Source: Elymus sibiricus (taxonomy: Eukaryota > Streptophyta > Magnoliopsida > Poales > Poaceae). From it: a stretch of DNA of 64,000 nucleotides. The notes below the pieces were generated by a model, which saw only the letters and a program-made list of their open reading frames with translations, ran no database searches and was not told the origin of the DNA. Shown here piece by piece: positions 23,801 through 35,229 of the stretch (position 1 is the first letter of the stretch; each line of letters opens with the position of its first letter). The DNA lies in contig CM077674.1 of assembly GCA_039707655.1 (NCBI GenBank), positions 234,833,904 through 234,897,903 on the forward strand, read 5' to 3'. Both the position numbers and the translations under genes were made by a program.

Positions 23801-24523
23801 CTACTTCTTGTTGTGATGACGCTTGCCATTGCTCTGCTTCCGGCTGGATCCCTGGCCCTTTTGGGGAAGAAGGAGGCACTTCCTCATGTCAACGATCTGC
23901 ATGTACATCTCGTAGCTCGTGTACACCTCCTTGGCCATGTACACGACATGAGCTTCGTCGAGTTTCTCCATCCAGGCCGAGTGCTAGGCACGCTTGTCCT
24001 TGTTGCAGGAATCCTTCATGTCTCTGTAGTAGGGGTCGATGATGGCCTTGGCGAGGTGAACCAGTGAGTCCTTCTCATGCTTCTTGCTGCCCCAGATCTT
24101 GTATTGGCCCTGGATGTCGACAAGATTCTAGCAGGCGATGCCCGAATTCTTGAGCACCTTTACAACGTTGGTGATGTCCACCGTAGCGAACACGTAGTGG
24201 GGGCTGTTGACAAACCTGGTGAAATGCTCACAAGGCCTTGTGGCCTGGCAGTAGTGGTAGACGAGGACGTGATTGCGCACGTTCATCTGGGTGACAGCGA
24301 CCTTGTGATGAGACCCGGCACGAGTGCAGGTGTACTCGAGGTCGAACCCGACCACCTTGTACTTCTCTGAAGCAAGCAACAACTCCATAGTGTGGATGGA
24401 GTTCTCCACCCAGATCAGGTTGTTGGTGTACACCATCGAGAGCTCCGTGAACCTTCTATGGGTGTCCACTACGGCATGCATGGTGAACTGACGCTCGTCG
24501 TCGGCAGCCGCTGGGACCGCCAT
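23801..24523 (-). pseudogene. 3'-5' exonuclease-like gene (WRN/RNase D type), two internal stops
   Basis: From ATG 24523 (start MAVPAAADDERQF) one frame runs 240 codons to a stop at 23801, interrupted by TAG at 24128-24130 and at 23984-23986. The key feature is VVGFDLEYT, which fits the first catalytic D-x-E motif of DEDD-type 3'-5' exonucleases. It is followed by a hydrophobic strand, an HVLVYHY segment and a second block with LVDIQ. The C-terminal end is basic (SSRKQSNGKRHHNKK). The family trims 3' ends of DNA or RNA. A related fragment lies at 49397-49995, outside this element, so the gene type recurs in Triticeae transposon DNA. It is probably captured and now inactive. A low-complexity region precedes the ATG in the same frame. 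Confidence 0.65.
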
Positions 24524-24730
24524 TGGAGCCGTGCAGGATACCCTCTCTGTATTTTTCGTCGTGGGTGTGCTTCTTGCAATACTAGGGTGCGATCGAAAGG
24601 TTGAAGAGACACAAGGGTTAAATGGCCGCTGTAATAAATGGGGGCCGGACGACCTGTAATCGTCACGTCTTGTCACCGCGTTCCTAGCGGAGGATTCCAG
24701 TGCACGCTTGAGCTGTTGAGCACCCCACAC

Positions 24731-25233
24731 GCGTTTCGTTTGACCATGCGTGGGCTCGAAGAGGCGCCAAGTTTACCCATGGGTGATGAGGTCAAAGTTA
24801 CACAGACGGGTAATGATGGACACTCGAGTGCGATAATTCTGGGCACACAGTTGAGGAAACCAATTGCGTACAATAATGTCAAAGATCGCTGTCGTGTCCG
24901 CAATATAGATCGTTTGCGATTGAGATCGACAGGGGAAACACATTCGAGAATGGTAAATAAAATCAAGTCCATTGAGGTCCAGATATTAATCGTCCATTGC
25001 ATATGAATGTCAAAATAGTACTACCAATATACGAGTCTCATACGATGCCATTTCAACGATTGTACAACAAAAGCCCGAAATATTACAAGGTTCAAATTCC
25101 AGAGTTAGAAGGCTCAAATTCGAAGATTAATTACAAGGTTCAAACTGATATTAGAAATGAAATTCAGCTCATGCAGTTGCAGACGCCCGCGCTAATCAGA
25201 TAAACTTGGACACATGAGAGGTTCAAACTGATA
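24731..25233. other. CACTA 1 interior without a gene
   Basis: It holds scattered 'gtgtgcgat'/'atcgtttgcgat'-type words similar to the subterminal repeats, and repeated 'caaggttcaaa' words around 25088-25170. No coding sequence is supported. Confidence 0.5.
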
Positions 25234-27115
25234 TTACAACTTGTAACACCCGTTTCGAAACCTCAACATTTCTACAAAGGGATCAGCCACTGACAAGTCA
25301 TGTATTGGCTTGACATAATGACTTCCGATTACTCTGTCAGCTGATATTCCAAAATGAAATTCAGCTTCTGCAGAGCCTTTTCCATTCTGCCGTAGCCGCC
25401 GGCACTGATCAGCAAACCATTCAGTTTTGCGAAACAAATGTAGGTCAAGCCTCATTACCTTTAGCACCCTTGCTCTCACAACAAAGAACCTGGCGAATAT
25501 AATCTCCGGTAAGGTCCCTCGGTAGGAGTTCAAAGTAATTTCTGAGAGATGCAGATAAAGGCATTCGATGTGGTTGTTATATTGTATCACATTATCCACT
25601 ACCGGACCTAATCTTATCTGCAAAAGAAGAGAACGTATTAGTGCCTACATGCAGTTTTGAACACCACTGCATGCCTCTTTGATTTGCAAGATTTCTAAAA
25701 TACACGAATAGAGTGACATGCCATCTTCGATCCTACATGATTAACATGGGCATTTGATTACAATCTAGAAAAACGTAGGCTTCTTCCCAAGAGGTTGGAG
25801 TGGCTGGAAATTTACCTACGAAAACTAATACAGATGAATTGAAAGGAGAAATGCATATGGATTGTAACCTTATGAATCAAGCAACCACTGTAGGAAAAAA
25901 ACATCAATGTACCGAAATCCTCCAAAATTCCTTCAGAAATCGTAGTACATTCGTCATTGTAAACTTGGGAAAAGGTACCAAAAAATTGAACTCCCTTATG
26001 GTTAACATGTAATAGGAAAGGAGCATCACCTCGATATATAGCTTCTCCAAGCACGAAAAGCATCTCAGGAAACTGACAACTTCGTCCAGGTTGGGTCCGA
26101 TAGATTCTACTACGAAGACCTTCACTGTGCGCAGATACATTGTCAAGCTTGTCGGGTTCATTTTCTAGATGACAGACGAACACACATCTTCAAAATTAGA
26201 AAAAATGTTAATTCAAGAAAGAGAAGAAGAAGGCGAATGTTGTACCTGAACAGTTGTGGATCCAATAACAAGTTTGGAGAATTTGACAGACAAGTAGCCC
26301 ACCACTGTCAATTTCGGCGCAGAAATGACACTGATTCTTGTTGGACCTTGTTGATCAACTACAAGTAATCTCTCAAGTAAAGGTGTGTCCTCAATGACCA
26401 TAATGTGATACACCTTCTGTGATCTCTTGTTGTAGCACTAGCAACACACATAAATTGTCCGGAGAGTCATGGAGGTTATGTGGAAGCTACTCGAGTGCAG
26501 TACAGCCACGGAGCAGGCGCTCCATGTCATCCTTGGGGATGCATACGGCGACGAGCTCGAGGTGCTTCAGTCGAGGGAGAAAAAGAGTGGGCGCGTCATT
26601 AATCGGGGGCAAATGGTAGTTCATGAACCTGGCGACCCGCGGCGTGGGCGCGAGACGGAGCGCGGATGATGGCAGCAAGCGCATATGGTCATCATTAAAA
26701 CTGAGCTCCTCGAGGTGATCTAGGGCGGGTGATTGGAACCACTCATCAAGCTTGGCTCGGTCCTTGCCGTTGGAACGGAACTTGCCCGTGATAAGGCCTC
26801 TGATTGGGCCAAGGTGCCTGCCGAGGATCTGGGACAATGCGTCCAAGCTTTTGCGATAGCCATGGCAGAGCTTGTGGACATCGATGAGGTCGAGAGGGGT
26901 GGAATGCCATAGGAGGCGCCACCGCCGGGAAAGGACAGTTGTCCGCGCGCCATATTTGATTGGGAGGAGGGAGATGATGATGATCAACATATCATCGGGG
27001 AGGCTGCTGATGAAGTCTAGGCCCGCCGGAGTCGCTTGCGGTTCTTGCTCGACCCGCCTCCGCTTGTTGGCAGCCTCGTCCTCCACCTCCGGAGTCTCCT
27101 CGGCGGCGACGCTAT
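25234..27115 (-). pseudogene. F-box / LRR / FBD gene copy, disrupted
   Basis: Minus-strand exons: 27115-~26246 (with a break), 26164-26030 and 25617-25234, each intron with GT...AG ends. The first part has DFISSLPDDMLIIIISLLP and WRLLWHSTPLDL, the F-box that would bind SKP1 in an SCF ubiquitin ligase. LRR-like segments follow (LPRLKHLELVAV, RLLRGCTALE). The last exon (HIECLYLHLSEITLNSYRG, KVMRLDLHL, ADQCRRLRQNG, HDLSVADPF) fits an FBD domain. A TAG at 26487-26489 and a frameshift after it break the first exon. No ATG exists at its start; instead 27115 is a good splice acceptor that joins in frame to the gene piece upstream. Retained introns point to capture of genomic DNA, not of mRNA. Confidence 0.75.
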
Positions 27116-27320
27116 CTGATAGGACTGGAGGAGTGGGAGGATAGGGATTATTAAGTTAGAATAGGGAAGAAGAAAAGTGTATTGGTAACTAGAAGTTACT
27201 AGGTAGGAACAGACTTAACAGAGTCAGAAAATGGAATCCCTATTGGTTGCTTAAATACTACACAATTACTTTGATATTGCTAGGTAAGTCAACATGCAGA
27301 TACTTGAAAAGAACACTTAC

Positions 27321-28154
27321 TTGGAACAAAGTCCGGACGGATGATATCGTCGGGGAAGTTAGCATATATCATATGACCAGGCTCTTTTAGGTGCAGTGCA
27401 ATTTTAGTGCCAGCTTTCACTACATAAAACTTAGAAATTTCTGTCCAAAGGCCCGCGCCAAAATAGGAGTGACCATGTTCATCAAGTTTTACAGAAGCAA
27501 CGATTGTAAATCCATGGTTTGTGTTCAATATGACATTCCTGGAGTCTTCAGTTATGTAAAGTCCAAGATTGTGTACTACAGTTGCTGTTGCAAAGTAAGG
27601 GATGTACTGCAGGAAATGATAAGATTGTTAAAGAATAGGGTAACATGCAAATATGGGAGTAATTGAAAGAACAGTACACAGCAGTTGAAATCAAAGGACA
27701 CAAATTTATAGTTAAACAGATAGTGTAACCATGATGTCATGCAAATATGAGAGTAATCGAAAGAACATTACAGCATTAATTTGCCTAATATAGGAAGAAG
27801 AAAAATCCCCTTTGATGTATATACTGCATGTGGCACCTTTTATCCAAATGTAGCAATATATACTATATGTTCAGAAAAGTAGGCCATGCCAACCGAGGTA
27901 GGGTGAGATTGAACATACCGTGCGATTCCTGAAGCCAGCTGGTACGGTGAGATGGAACTTCTCGGCTGTCTGGCCGAGGCCGCATAGGCCTGATGTCTCC
28001 TTGCACTGTACACTCTATGAATGAAAGAAAACCCTCAAATCAGCTAGAAGAAGAATGAATCCACGGTGATTTCGGCCGGGTGATTAAAAGGGGCAGACAG
28101 ACTGGGATAAGAGATGATCGAATATTTCAGTAAATTAGTTACCTGGTTCTCCAT
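27321..28154 (-). CDS. 5' exons of a B3-like gene, possibly fused to the F-box copy
   Basis: Three minus-strand exons with GT...AG junctions: 28154-28143 (MENQ), 28014-27919 and 27606-27321. Products include CGLGQTAEKFHLTVPAGF and, in exon 3, SYFGAGLWTEISKFYVVKAG followed by FPDDIIRPDF. The pattern (aromatic, W..F...Y.vk.GTki.l.L) resembles plant B3-type DNA-binding folds, but I am unsure. Exon 3 ends in phase 1, and the next acceptor, at 27115, restores the frame of the F-box copy. No stop lies in the three exons. The alternatives are an independent small gene with a lost 3' end, or the 5' half of a chimeric gene assembled in the transposon. Confidence 0.45.
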
Positions 28155-28780
28155 GAGAAAAAGCTCCAATACCGCAGATTCCCCAATCGGGAGGAGCTAG
28201 GTCGACGGCGAGCCGCGTCGAGAAAGTCGGTGGCGATAGGCGGCGGCAAGCGGCAGTGGCGAAATGCGGTGGGGTTTGCCGGCAGCCGGGGTCGGCGACA
28301 GGCGTCGAGCTAAGTGGTTGCCGCGGCGATAGGCGGTGACATGCAGAGTCGCGGAGGAGTGCAGGTGCGACTGGGGACGGGAAGGGGGGAGGTGGCGGGC
28401 GGGGGTGAGGGTTTTGTGACGTGGGGGGTGGTGAGGGTTTTCTTTTTTCCTTTTTGAATTGGGTGGTGAGGGTTTTCTGTCCCAGAGGCCAGAATGCGTT
28501 TCGGAGGCAATGGTTTGGTAGACTCAACCGTGTGCGATTAACATCACTCTGTGTGTGGTGTGGCCGTGTGGGCAATCATATGTTGGTATAAGAGAAGCAT
28601 AAAATTCCATCAACCAAGACTGATTGCATACTCATCCCACATCTAGACATAAGTAAACATATATATATATATAAGCATACTCAGGCATAGATAATAAGCG
28701 TACTCAAGCATTGTTCAACCATAGTTCAACCGATATTAAGCATACTCAAGCATATAACTAAGACACTACATAGCCATAGT
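28155..28780. other. CACTA 1 interior, GC-rich then AT-rich spacer
   Basis: 28180-28480 is GC-rich with 'cggcg' repeats, upstream of the small MENQ exon, so it may be its promoter or leader. A short 'atat' run lies near 28660-28672. No separate gene is supported; the Pro-rich open frame 28135-28575 looks compositional. Confidence 0.4.
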
Positions 28781-29271
28781 TCAATCCCACATCTCATCTG
28801 CCGGCAGGCCTGCATGAAGGCGAAGCTTCTCCAGGTACTCAACGTACGTGGCGTGCGCCATCCTACGAGAATACTTCTGCTTGAAGGAGCCAACGGCTCA
28901 TCCTCTTGCATGCGCCAGAACAATTTCATACTCGTGATGAAGCTTTTGGTTGCAAAATGGGCATCCAAAGCCCATATTCCAGGTCCTCACATGCCTGTTA
29001 TGCAGTCCCGCATAAAGCTCCCTGAGATTTTGCCTCTTGTACCTCCTCTGGGCATCTTCGTCCTCACTGTTGACATAGTCAGATAGCACCTATACATATA
29101 GTAAAAAAAATGTGGCGTCAGTATATTTTATAATAATGCGAATTCAGCAGGCAGTGTTTATGAAACATAATATATCCTGTGACAGCGTGAACCCTAAATC
29201 ATCAGGTGATCTTGATGAAAGAAATGCATAAATAGAGAGCACACAACTTAGTGCAACAAAATTAAGAGTCT

Positions 29272-29466
29272 GATTGGTTTGCTACCAACATTTGGCAGAA
29301 TCAAAAGTTTGGTTTGCTACCGACATTTGGCAAAATTAAAAGTTGCCAACACTTGGCAACCTTTTGTGAGATTGGCAATGTACAATGGAATGCAAACTAA
29401 TCTCTAGTGAACATTTGGGAGTTGCCAAAATTTGGCATGCCGACGACTTTTGGCATCAAACCAATT
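29272..29466. mobile_element. Short element with terminal inverted repeats (MITE-like)
   Basis: ATTGGTTTG at 29273-29281 is mirrored by CAAACCAAT at 29457-29465, and both are followed inward by variants of 'ccaa.at/acttttgg'. The ~195 bp are rich in TTGGCA/TGCCAA words, and the last 40 bp are repeated once more to about 29520. Superfamily not determined. Confidence 0.55.
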
Positions 29467-29576
29467 TACATGCCGTAAAGTAGGATCAAAATTTGGCATG
29501 CCAACGACTTTTGGCATCAAAATCAATTGTCAAGATCTGGTTAGGAATTATTAGCAACACTAACCCTAGTCGGATT

Positions 29577-29745
29577 ATTTTTTTAGAAGAACAGGGAGGC
29601 TCCTCCCCGTTCCATTACTCGAATGAAACCCTCATAGTGGCATACATCAGCTCACTAAGAGGAGATGTTCGAAAGCAACAGCTAAAGGGAAATACACAAC
29701 GACAGAAGTATGAGGATTACAAGTTATCCTGCGCCCCAAAGGGGT
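29577..29745 (-). mobile_element. 5'-truncated LINE-type insertion with 13-bp target duplication
   Basis: CCCTAGTCGGATT occurs at 29564-29576 and again at 29746-29758, enclosing 169 bp. On the minus strand the insert ends in a short poly-A after CCTGTTCTTCT. This 3' end resembles Triticeae LINE tails (a 'cgagtaatggaacgggga'-type end). No ORF. It lies in the intron of the zf-XS-like gene. Confidence 0.75.
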
Positions 29746-30213
29746 CCCTAGTCGGATTTTTAGCAGAAATCATTTGTACAGAAGAAACAATTAATCACTT
29801 ATCATTTGTACCATTCAAACAATCAATACACTACACGGATCTATCGAATCTAACTCAGATTTCATGGATTGAGAGAACATAACCATAGGATTTCTCTTCC
29901 AAAAAGGGGAGGCAGGACTAACCAGAGAAACCCTAGGATATATTTGCCACATAAATGGGTATAGATGACTAACCGGTTCTCCGTCGTCGTCGGAGTCGTC
30001 ACCGGCGTGGTCGTCGGAGTCGTCGCCGGAGTTGCTGTGGACCTCCGGCTCCGGCAGTGGAAGCACGACGCCGTCGCCATCGCGCTTCTGCCCGCGCGAG
30101 ACCTCGTCGGCGGTGACGGTAACCTCTGTCTCCAGCTTCATGCCATGCTCAGGTGCTTCAACAGCCCCGGCATTGCCACTCCCTCCGATGGTGCGCTTCG
30201 GCGGCATCCTCAT

Positions 30214-30620
30214 ACACTGACGGCGGTGACAACTGAGAGCGGCGTCGAGGATGCAGGCGGAGAGAGAGGATTGTTTGTGTAGCGAGAATGGGGGGTGGCC
30301 GCCTATTATAACCAGCAGCTCGGGCGCGCCATTAATGTGGAGCAGTGGGAGCGAGGCGGGCAGCGGTCAAAGGGCTGGCTCGCCTCCCGGTGAGCCTGCA
30401 CAGCGGACTGCTCGCATGCCTACTTTCATTTCACACAGCTACTCGCACACCTCCCGGTGACACTGCGCAATGAACACGCGTCCTGTCAATTCACACACCT
30501 GCCCGCACGCCTCTCGGTCTGCCTGCGCGGCGGACTGCGCGCATGCGTCCCGTCAACTCACGCCTGCTCGCACAACACACGGGACGCGTGGCAGCACGTA
30601 TATTGTTTTTCTTTTTTGAT
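30214..30620 (-). promoter_or_regulatory. Promoter cassette of the zf-XS-like gene, shared with CACTA 2
   Basis: On the minus strand, a GC-rich region with repeated 'gcgtgcg...gcaggc...caccgggaggc' blocks is followed by CTTTGACC, CATTAATGGCGC, then a TATA-like TATAATAGG (30302-30310) about 90 bp ahead of the ATG at 30213. The same order of blocks occurs at 58860-59146 in CACTA 2 in front of an unrelated ORF. Confidence 0.65.
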
Positions 30621-30739
30621 GATTAATTCTGCCGCTTTATTACTTAACCGACGCAATTCACGTACATTGTTGGTCTAATGCCCACGGTACGAATAAATAA
30701 TCCGTTTGCGATATTGGTTGCCAATTATTAATAATCTCC

Positions 30740-31095
30740 CATTTGTAAGAATAACATATCAAAACTTGTCTCAAATTTGAAAAAACAATACAATATCACA
30801 GTCTATTGGTGTCCATATGACACCACGATAAGTTTCATGAATTTCAACTAAGTTTTGGATTTACTGGATTTTAAAAATCAAGATTCTCAATGTTTAAAAT
30901 TTCTTGCATGGGGACTAAACATGCACCCAGAGACACACATATGATTTTCCAATCCATTTTGGTGCACTATCACGTGTGCATGTAGCTCAAATTTGTTTTT
31001 TGCACATTATATCCCTAGGAAATCAATATATGTATAAAAATGTCCGAATGACGATCTTTGATTTTTTTTCCTTCCAAATTTTAACACGACACTCC
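30740..31095. repeat. Segment shared with CACTA 2
   Basis: Inverted homologue of 57836-58200 and 58337-58690, recognisable by 'tgcacccagagacacacata' against 'tatgtgtccttgggtgca' and by 'ttttaacacgacactcc' against 'ggagtgtcgtgttaaaa'. No coding capacity seen. Confidence 0.7.
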
Positions 31096-31099
31096 TTTG

Positions 31100-33780
31100 G
31101 TCACATATGTTCACCGCAGAAACAGTTTAACATGCCTCGTAGTGGCGGTGGTGGTGCGGTGTGTGTGTGTATCGGGGGGGGGGGGGGTCCGGCAGTACAC
31201 TGCGAGTCATGAGCCACCGTGTGGGGTTGACCATTTTGTGAGGCATGTGCCACATCAAAGTCGTGAATTGGTTATTTAAAACATTACACAACCATTTCAT
31301 ACATACATGTTTGGGCCACATGCATGCATTGTGGTCCTCGGACACTCCCTCGTGCGGTTATCAGCGATGCGCCCATTCATTAGCCCGCGAAGGTTATCAC
31401 TTTTCACCGACATCGAGAAGCATTTGACCAAAGGTGGATTCATCTTGGGATTAGTTACGGTGTGGATCATGGTGAGATTCCAGATCAAAGTTCGAGCGCG
31501 TGTGCATACACATGAATCCCTCCCACAGGCTCGAAGTGAGGGGGACTACGACACGTCGTGGACCTCTGTGTAGGGCATTTCCGGTTTGCGAAGCATGTGC
31601 CACATCAAAGTTGTGCAGTGGGTATTCAAACATCACACAACACCTCTTTGGGTATGCAGGCGGGTGGTTGTCCTAGGACACACTCACTTGCGTGTGACTC
31701 TTTCTGTGGGCCCGCGAGGTCGTCGTCCATCACTTTGACCTACAGCGAGAGAGGTTAATTTGACCAACAAGGATGATTCTTTTTGGTTTGTGTTATGGTA
31801 GGAGTATATAGTACGCGTCGAAGAGGGGGAGGGGACCGGCATATACTACGCGTCATGAACAACCTCGCTCCGTGTGGGGACTTTCCGGTTTCTGAGGCAG
31901 GTGCCACATGAAAGTTGTGCATTGGGTATTCAAACATCACACAACACCTCTTTGGGCCACATGCAGGCGGTGGTATACATGACACTCTCTCGCGTGCGAT
32001 GCTTTCCATCTGTGAGCCCGGGAGGTCGTCGTCCATCACTTCGACCCAACGATCAAGAGAGGTTAGTTTGACCGACAAGGAGGATTCTTTTTGGTTTGTG
32101 TTACGGTAGGAGTATATAGTACACGTCGAAGAGGGGGATGGGACCAACATATACTACGCGTCATGAACCTCGCTCTGTGTGGGGACTTTACAGTTTCCGA
32201 GGCAGGTGCCACATCAAAGTTGTGCATTTTGGGTATTCAAACATCACAACAACCACACACACCTCCGTACTTACATATGTTTTGGCCCACATGCAAGCGA
32301 TAGTGGTTGTCCTCTGGCACTCACTCACGCGGTTATCGGCGATATCGATGTTTTCCATCTGTGTGCCCGCTTGGTCCATCACTTTGACCGACAGCGAGAG
32401 AGGTTAATTTGACTTAGGAGGGGATTAATTTTTGGTTTGTCTTACAGTATAGGTCATGTTATGAAATTACATAATATAGTTTGAGCGCATGGATGTGTAC
32501 TCATGCATGAATCCCTCCCACCGTATCGAAGTGGGGGGCACACGACGCGTCATGAACCGATCTCGCTCTGTGTGGGGACTGTACGATTTTCAACGTGGGC
32601 GCCACATCAATGTTGTGCATGGTATTCAAATTAAACATATGCATGCAGGCATCACCTCCATATACATATGTTTGGGACACATGCATGCAATGGTTGTGTT
32701 TGGACAGTACTCTCCCTCGCGTGATTATCGGCGGCAAGCCTATATATTCATGGGCCCGTGTGGATGTCCATCACTTCGATCGACATCGAGAGAGGTTACG
32801 AGGGTGGATTCTTCTTATTTGGTTCGTGTTACCGTGTAGTAGGTCATGGTGATGAGATTCGAGACCTAAGTTTGAGCGCATGCGTACGCATGAATCCCCG
32901 TCACCGGCAAGAAGTGGGGTGACATACATAGTACGCGTCGTGGACCCTCGCTCCGTGTGGGGACTTTCCGGTTCCAAAGCACGGTACCGTGCCACATCAA
33001 AGTTGTGCATTGGGTATTCAAACACACCACACAACACTTCCATACATATGTTTGGGCCACATGCAGGCAGTGGTTGTCTTCGGGCACTACTCCCTTGCGT
33101 GGTTATCGGCGAGCTAGCCCATATCTGTGGGGTCGCGTGGATGTCCATCACTTTGACCAACAACAAGAGAGAGGGTATACGACCAACTTGGATTCTTCTT
33201 GGTCCGTGTTACACTACGTCTTGGTGAGATGCCTCCTCCCACCGACTCATTGTGTGTGTGTGTGGGTGGGGTGTGGGGGGTACTTCGCACTTCCTGAACC
33301 TCCATGGGGTCGGGGATGTCCGGTTAATTTGTGAGGCACATGTGCCACATCAAAGTTGTGAATTGGGTATTTAAATATCACACCACCCTTTTCATACATA
33401 TAGTTGGGCCACTCACATGTGGTTCGTATGTGGTCTCACCCATCTCGCGCCACAAGCACACATTGTGGGCCCGCGCACGGTCCACCTTTGACCGGAAGCG
33501 AAAGGGGGGTTTGACCATGATGGACTCCTATAGGTTTAGTGTTACGGTAGGGTGTGCTATGTCAGACCTAGCTATTTGGGGGCATGCATTCATAGCTAGG
33601 ATTCCCCTCCTGCCGACACAAATTGGGGGGGGGGGGGTGGCGGACTAGCAATAATGTGGGCTTTGTGAGACAGGTGCCACATCAAAGTTGTGCATTGGGT
33701 ATTTGAACATCAAACCAGCCTTTTCATACATATATTTGGTCCACATGCAAGTGTGTTCGTGTTCTGACCCTTTCCCACGT
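31100..33780 (+). repeat. Minisatellite array, eight units of about 300-390 bp
   Basis: The word CCACATCAAAGTTGTGCATT or a close variant recurs near 31250, 31600, 31903, 32210, 32603, 32993, 33341 and 33677. Each unit also carries 'tttgggccacatgca', 'gaccgacagcgagaga' and 'tactacgcgtcatgaac' variants. Unit length varies through indels. Runs of G occur at about 31176-31188 and 33627-33638. Many small open frames on both strands are by-products. Confidence 0.85.
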
Positions 33781-33892
33781 TTTTTTGGCCACGCAACACA
33801 CACGGTTCCCTCAGACTATCCGTGTGCCACGCCCGTGCCCCTGTCACCCACATCAGCACAGTAGATTGGGCTCCATGAGGCTTCCCTCGCAA

Positions 33893-34190
33893 TCTCAAAA
33901 ATATCTACCCGCCTGGAGGGTTTTTCTATTTGATAGCACACGATTATTATGTTTCGACCGTGTGCGATGCTGTTTGCCCCCGGCCCCCCGCTCCCGCCTG
34001 CGTCCCTCAAAAATATCTACCCGCGTGGAGGGTTTTTCTGCTTGATAGCACACGGTTATTATGTTCCGACCGTGTGCGATGTTGTTCGCTCCCGCTCCCG
34101 CCTGCATCCCTCAAAAATATCTAGCCGCCTGGAGGGTTTTTCTGTTTGATAGCACACGGTTGTTATGTTTGAACCGTGTGCGATGTTTGT
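33893..34190 (+). repeat. Three ~106-113-bp tandem units with hairpins
   Basis: Units start near 33893, 34006 and 34112 with 'ctcaaaaatatctacccgc'. Each ends in GCACACGGT ... ACCGTGTGC, which can fold: stem 34048-34056 with 34069-34077 (9 bp), and 34152-34161 with 34172-34181 (10 bp). The same GTGTGCGAT word marks the element ends, so these look like internal copies of the subterminal motif. They lie 300 bp upstream of the next gene. Confidence 0.75.
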
Positions 34191-35229
34191 TGCTCAATCC
34201 CTTCATGCAAATTTTCAGTAGCCCCGGCATTTTACTCCCGCCTAGTAAAATTTTCAGTACCCGTGTCATTTCCTCAAACACCACCTTGGCCCCCCCTCCA
34301 CACACACACCCCAAAAACTCCACGCGCTCGCACACACACACACACACACCACCCCTCCCTCGCTCGAAACCCTAGAAAGGTCGCCGCCGCCGCCGCGCCG
34401 CCTCCATCGTTAACATCTGCCGGTTTGCCCGTGCAGGTTACCCACCGATCTCCATACCCTAGCCGCCCTGAGTTTCTTAGATGATGCCTGCCAAACGCCC
34501 CCTTTCCCACAGATCCCCATCCCCCTCCCCCACTCCAGAGCGTCGCAGCCTAAGCCTGGCTACGCTTCCCGTGGAGCCCCAGGAGCTAATGGCCCAAAAG
34601 ATGTTTACCGCGGCCTCTTCCCCCGATGTCGGCGAGGTGGACGCCGAGGAAGCTGATGATGATTACTGGCCGCAGGCTCTCAATCAGCGGGCTAGAGTAT
34701 GCTGGCATGTCGTGGACGTTGGCTACGACATCGAGGTCGTCGGCAGCGACGACCTGACGCGGGCTATGTCACAGGTTAAGTGGCCCACCCCCAACCCCTT
34801 GGGTTCAAGCGCCGTCTATCTCATCCATGGCCCCGCCGCTGATCTCCTCTGGCTTGCTGTCAAGAATTTGCCATCCTACATCGCCATCGAGCCCCTTTTG
34901 TCATTTCTGAAGGACACGTTCTGTGACGCTGACTTGGGATCCTCAGCTGCCAAGTCAGTCCTCATCGACGGCGACCACGAGGAGGGCACCCTCTCCACCT
35001 CTTCCAAGGGGAAAGAGCACATCTGCGACATCAGGGAGGGCACCCTACAGCCGTGCTCTTCCAAGGGGAAGGAGCCCATCTGCGACAACATGGAGCGCAC
35101 CCAGAGTCCGCGCTCTTCCCATGCGAAGGAGCCCATCTATGACAAGTGAGGAAACCTATGATTTGTTTTGCCGTGCCTCTTCACAGGGGGGAACCCATGA
35201 TTTGTTTTGTCGAGACCGTTTTGTAGTGA

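Larger units (their letters stand above)
28781..30213 (-). pseudogene. zf-XS-like gene (two exons, one internal stop)
   Basis: Exon 1 is 30213-29974 (80 codons, start MRMPPKRTIGG), Lys- and then Asp-rich (SGDDSDDHAGDDSDDDGEP), ending at a GT donor. Exon 2 is 29089-28781, in matching phase, with SEDEDAQRRYKRQNLRELY and then VRTWNMGFGCPFCNQKL...LAHARG and QKYSRRMAHATYVEYLEKL. The CPFC ... HA-x-G spacing fits the zinc-finger-XS domain of the plant SGS3/FDM/IDN2 group, which act in small-RNA silencing with double-stranded RNA. A TGA at 28898-28900 falls right after HARG. The 884-bp intron holds a MITE-like element and a LINE tail. A captured plant gene is likely; the domain call is by eye. Confidence 0.55.

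Noticed and set aside
31100..33900. Many 60-130-residue open frames on both strands
   Set aside because: All fall in the 300-390-bp minisatellite and share its repeated words; none resembles a protein family.
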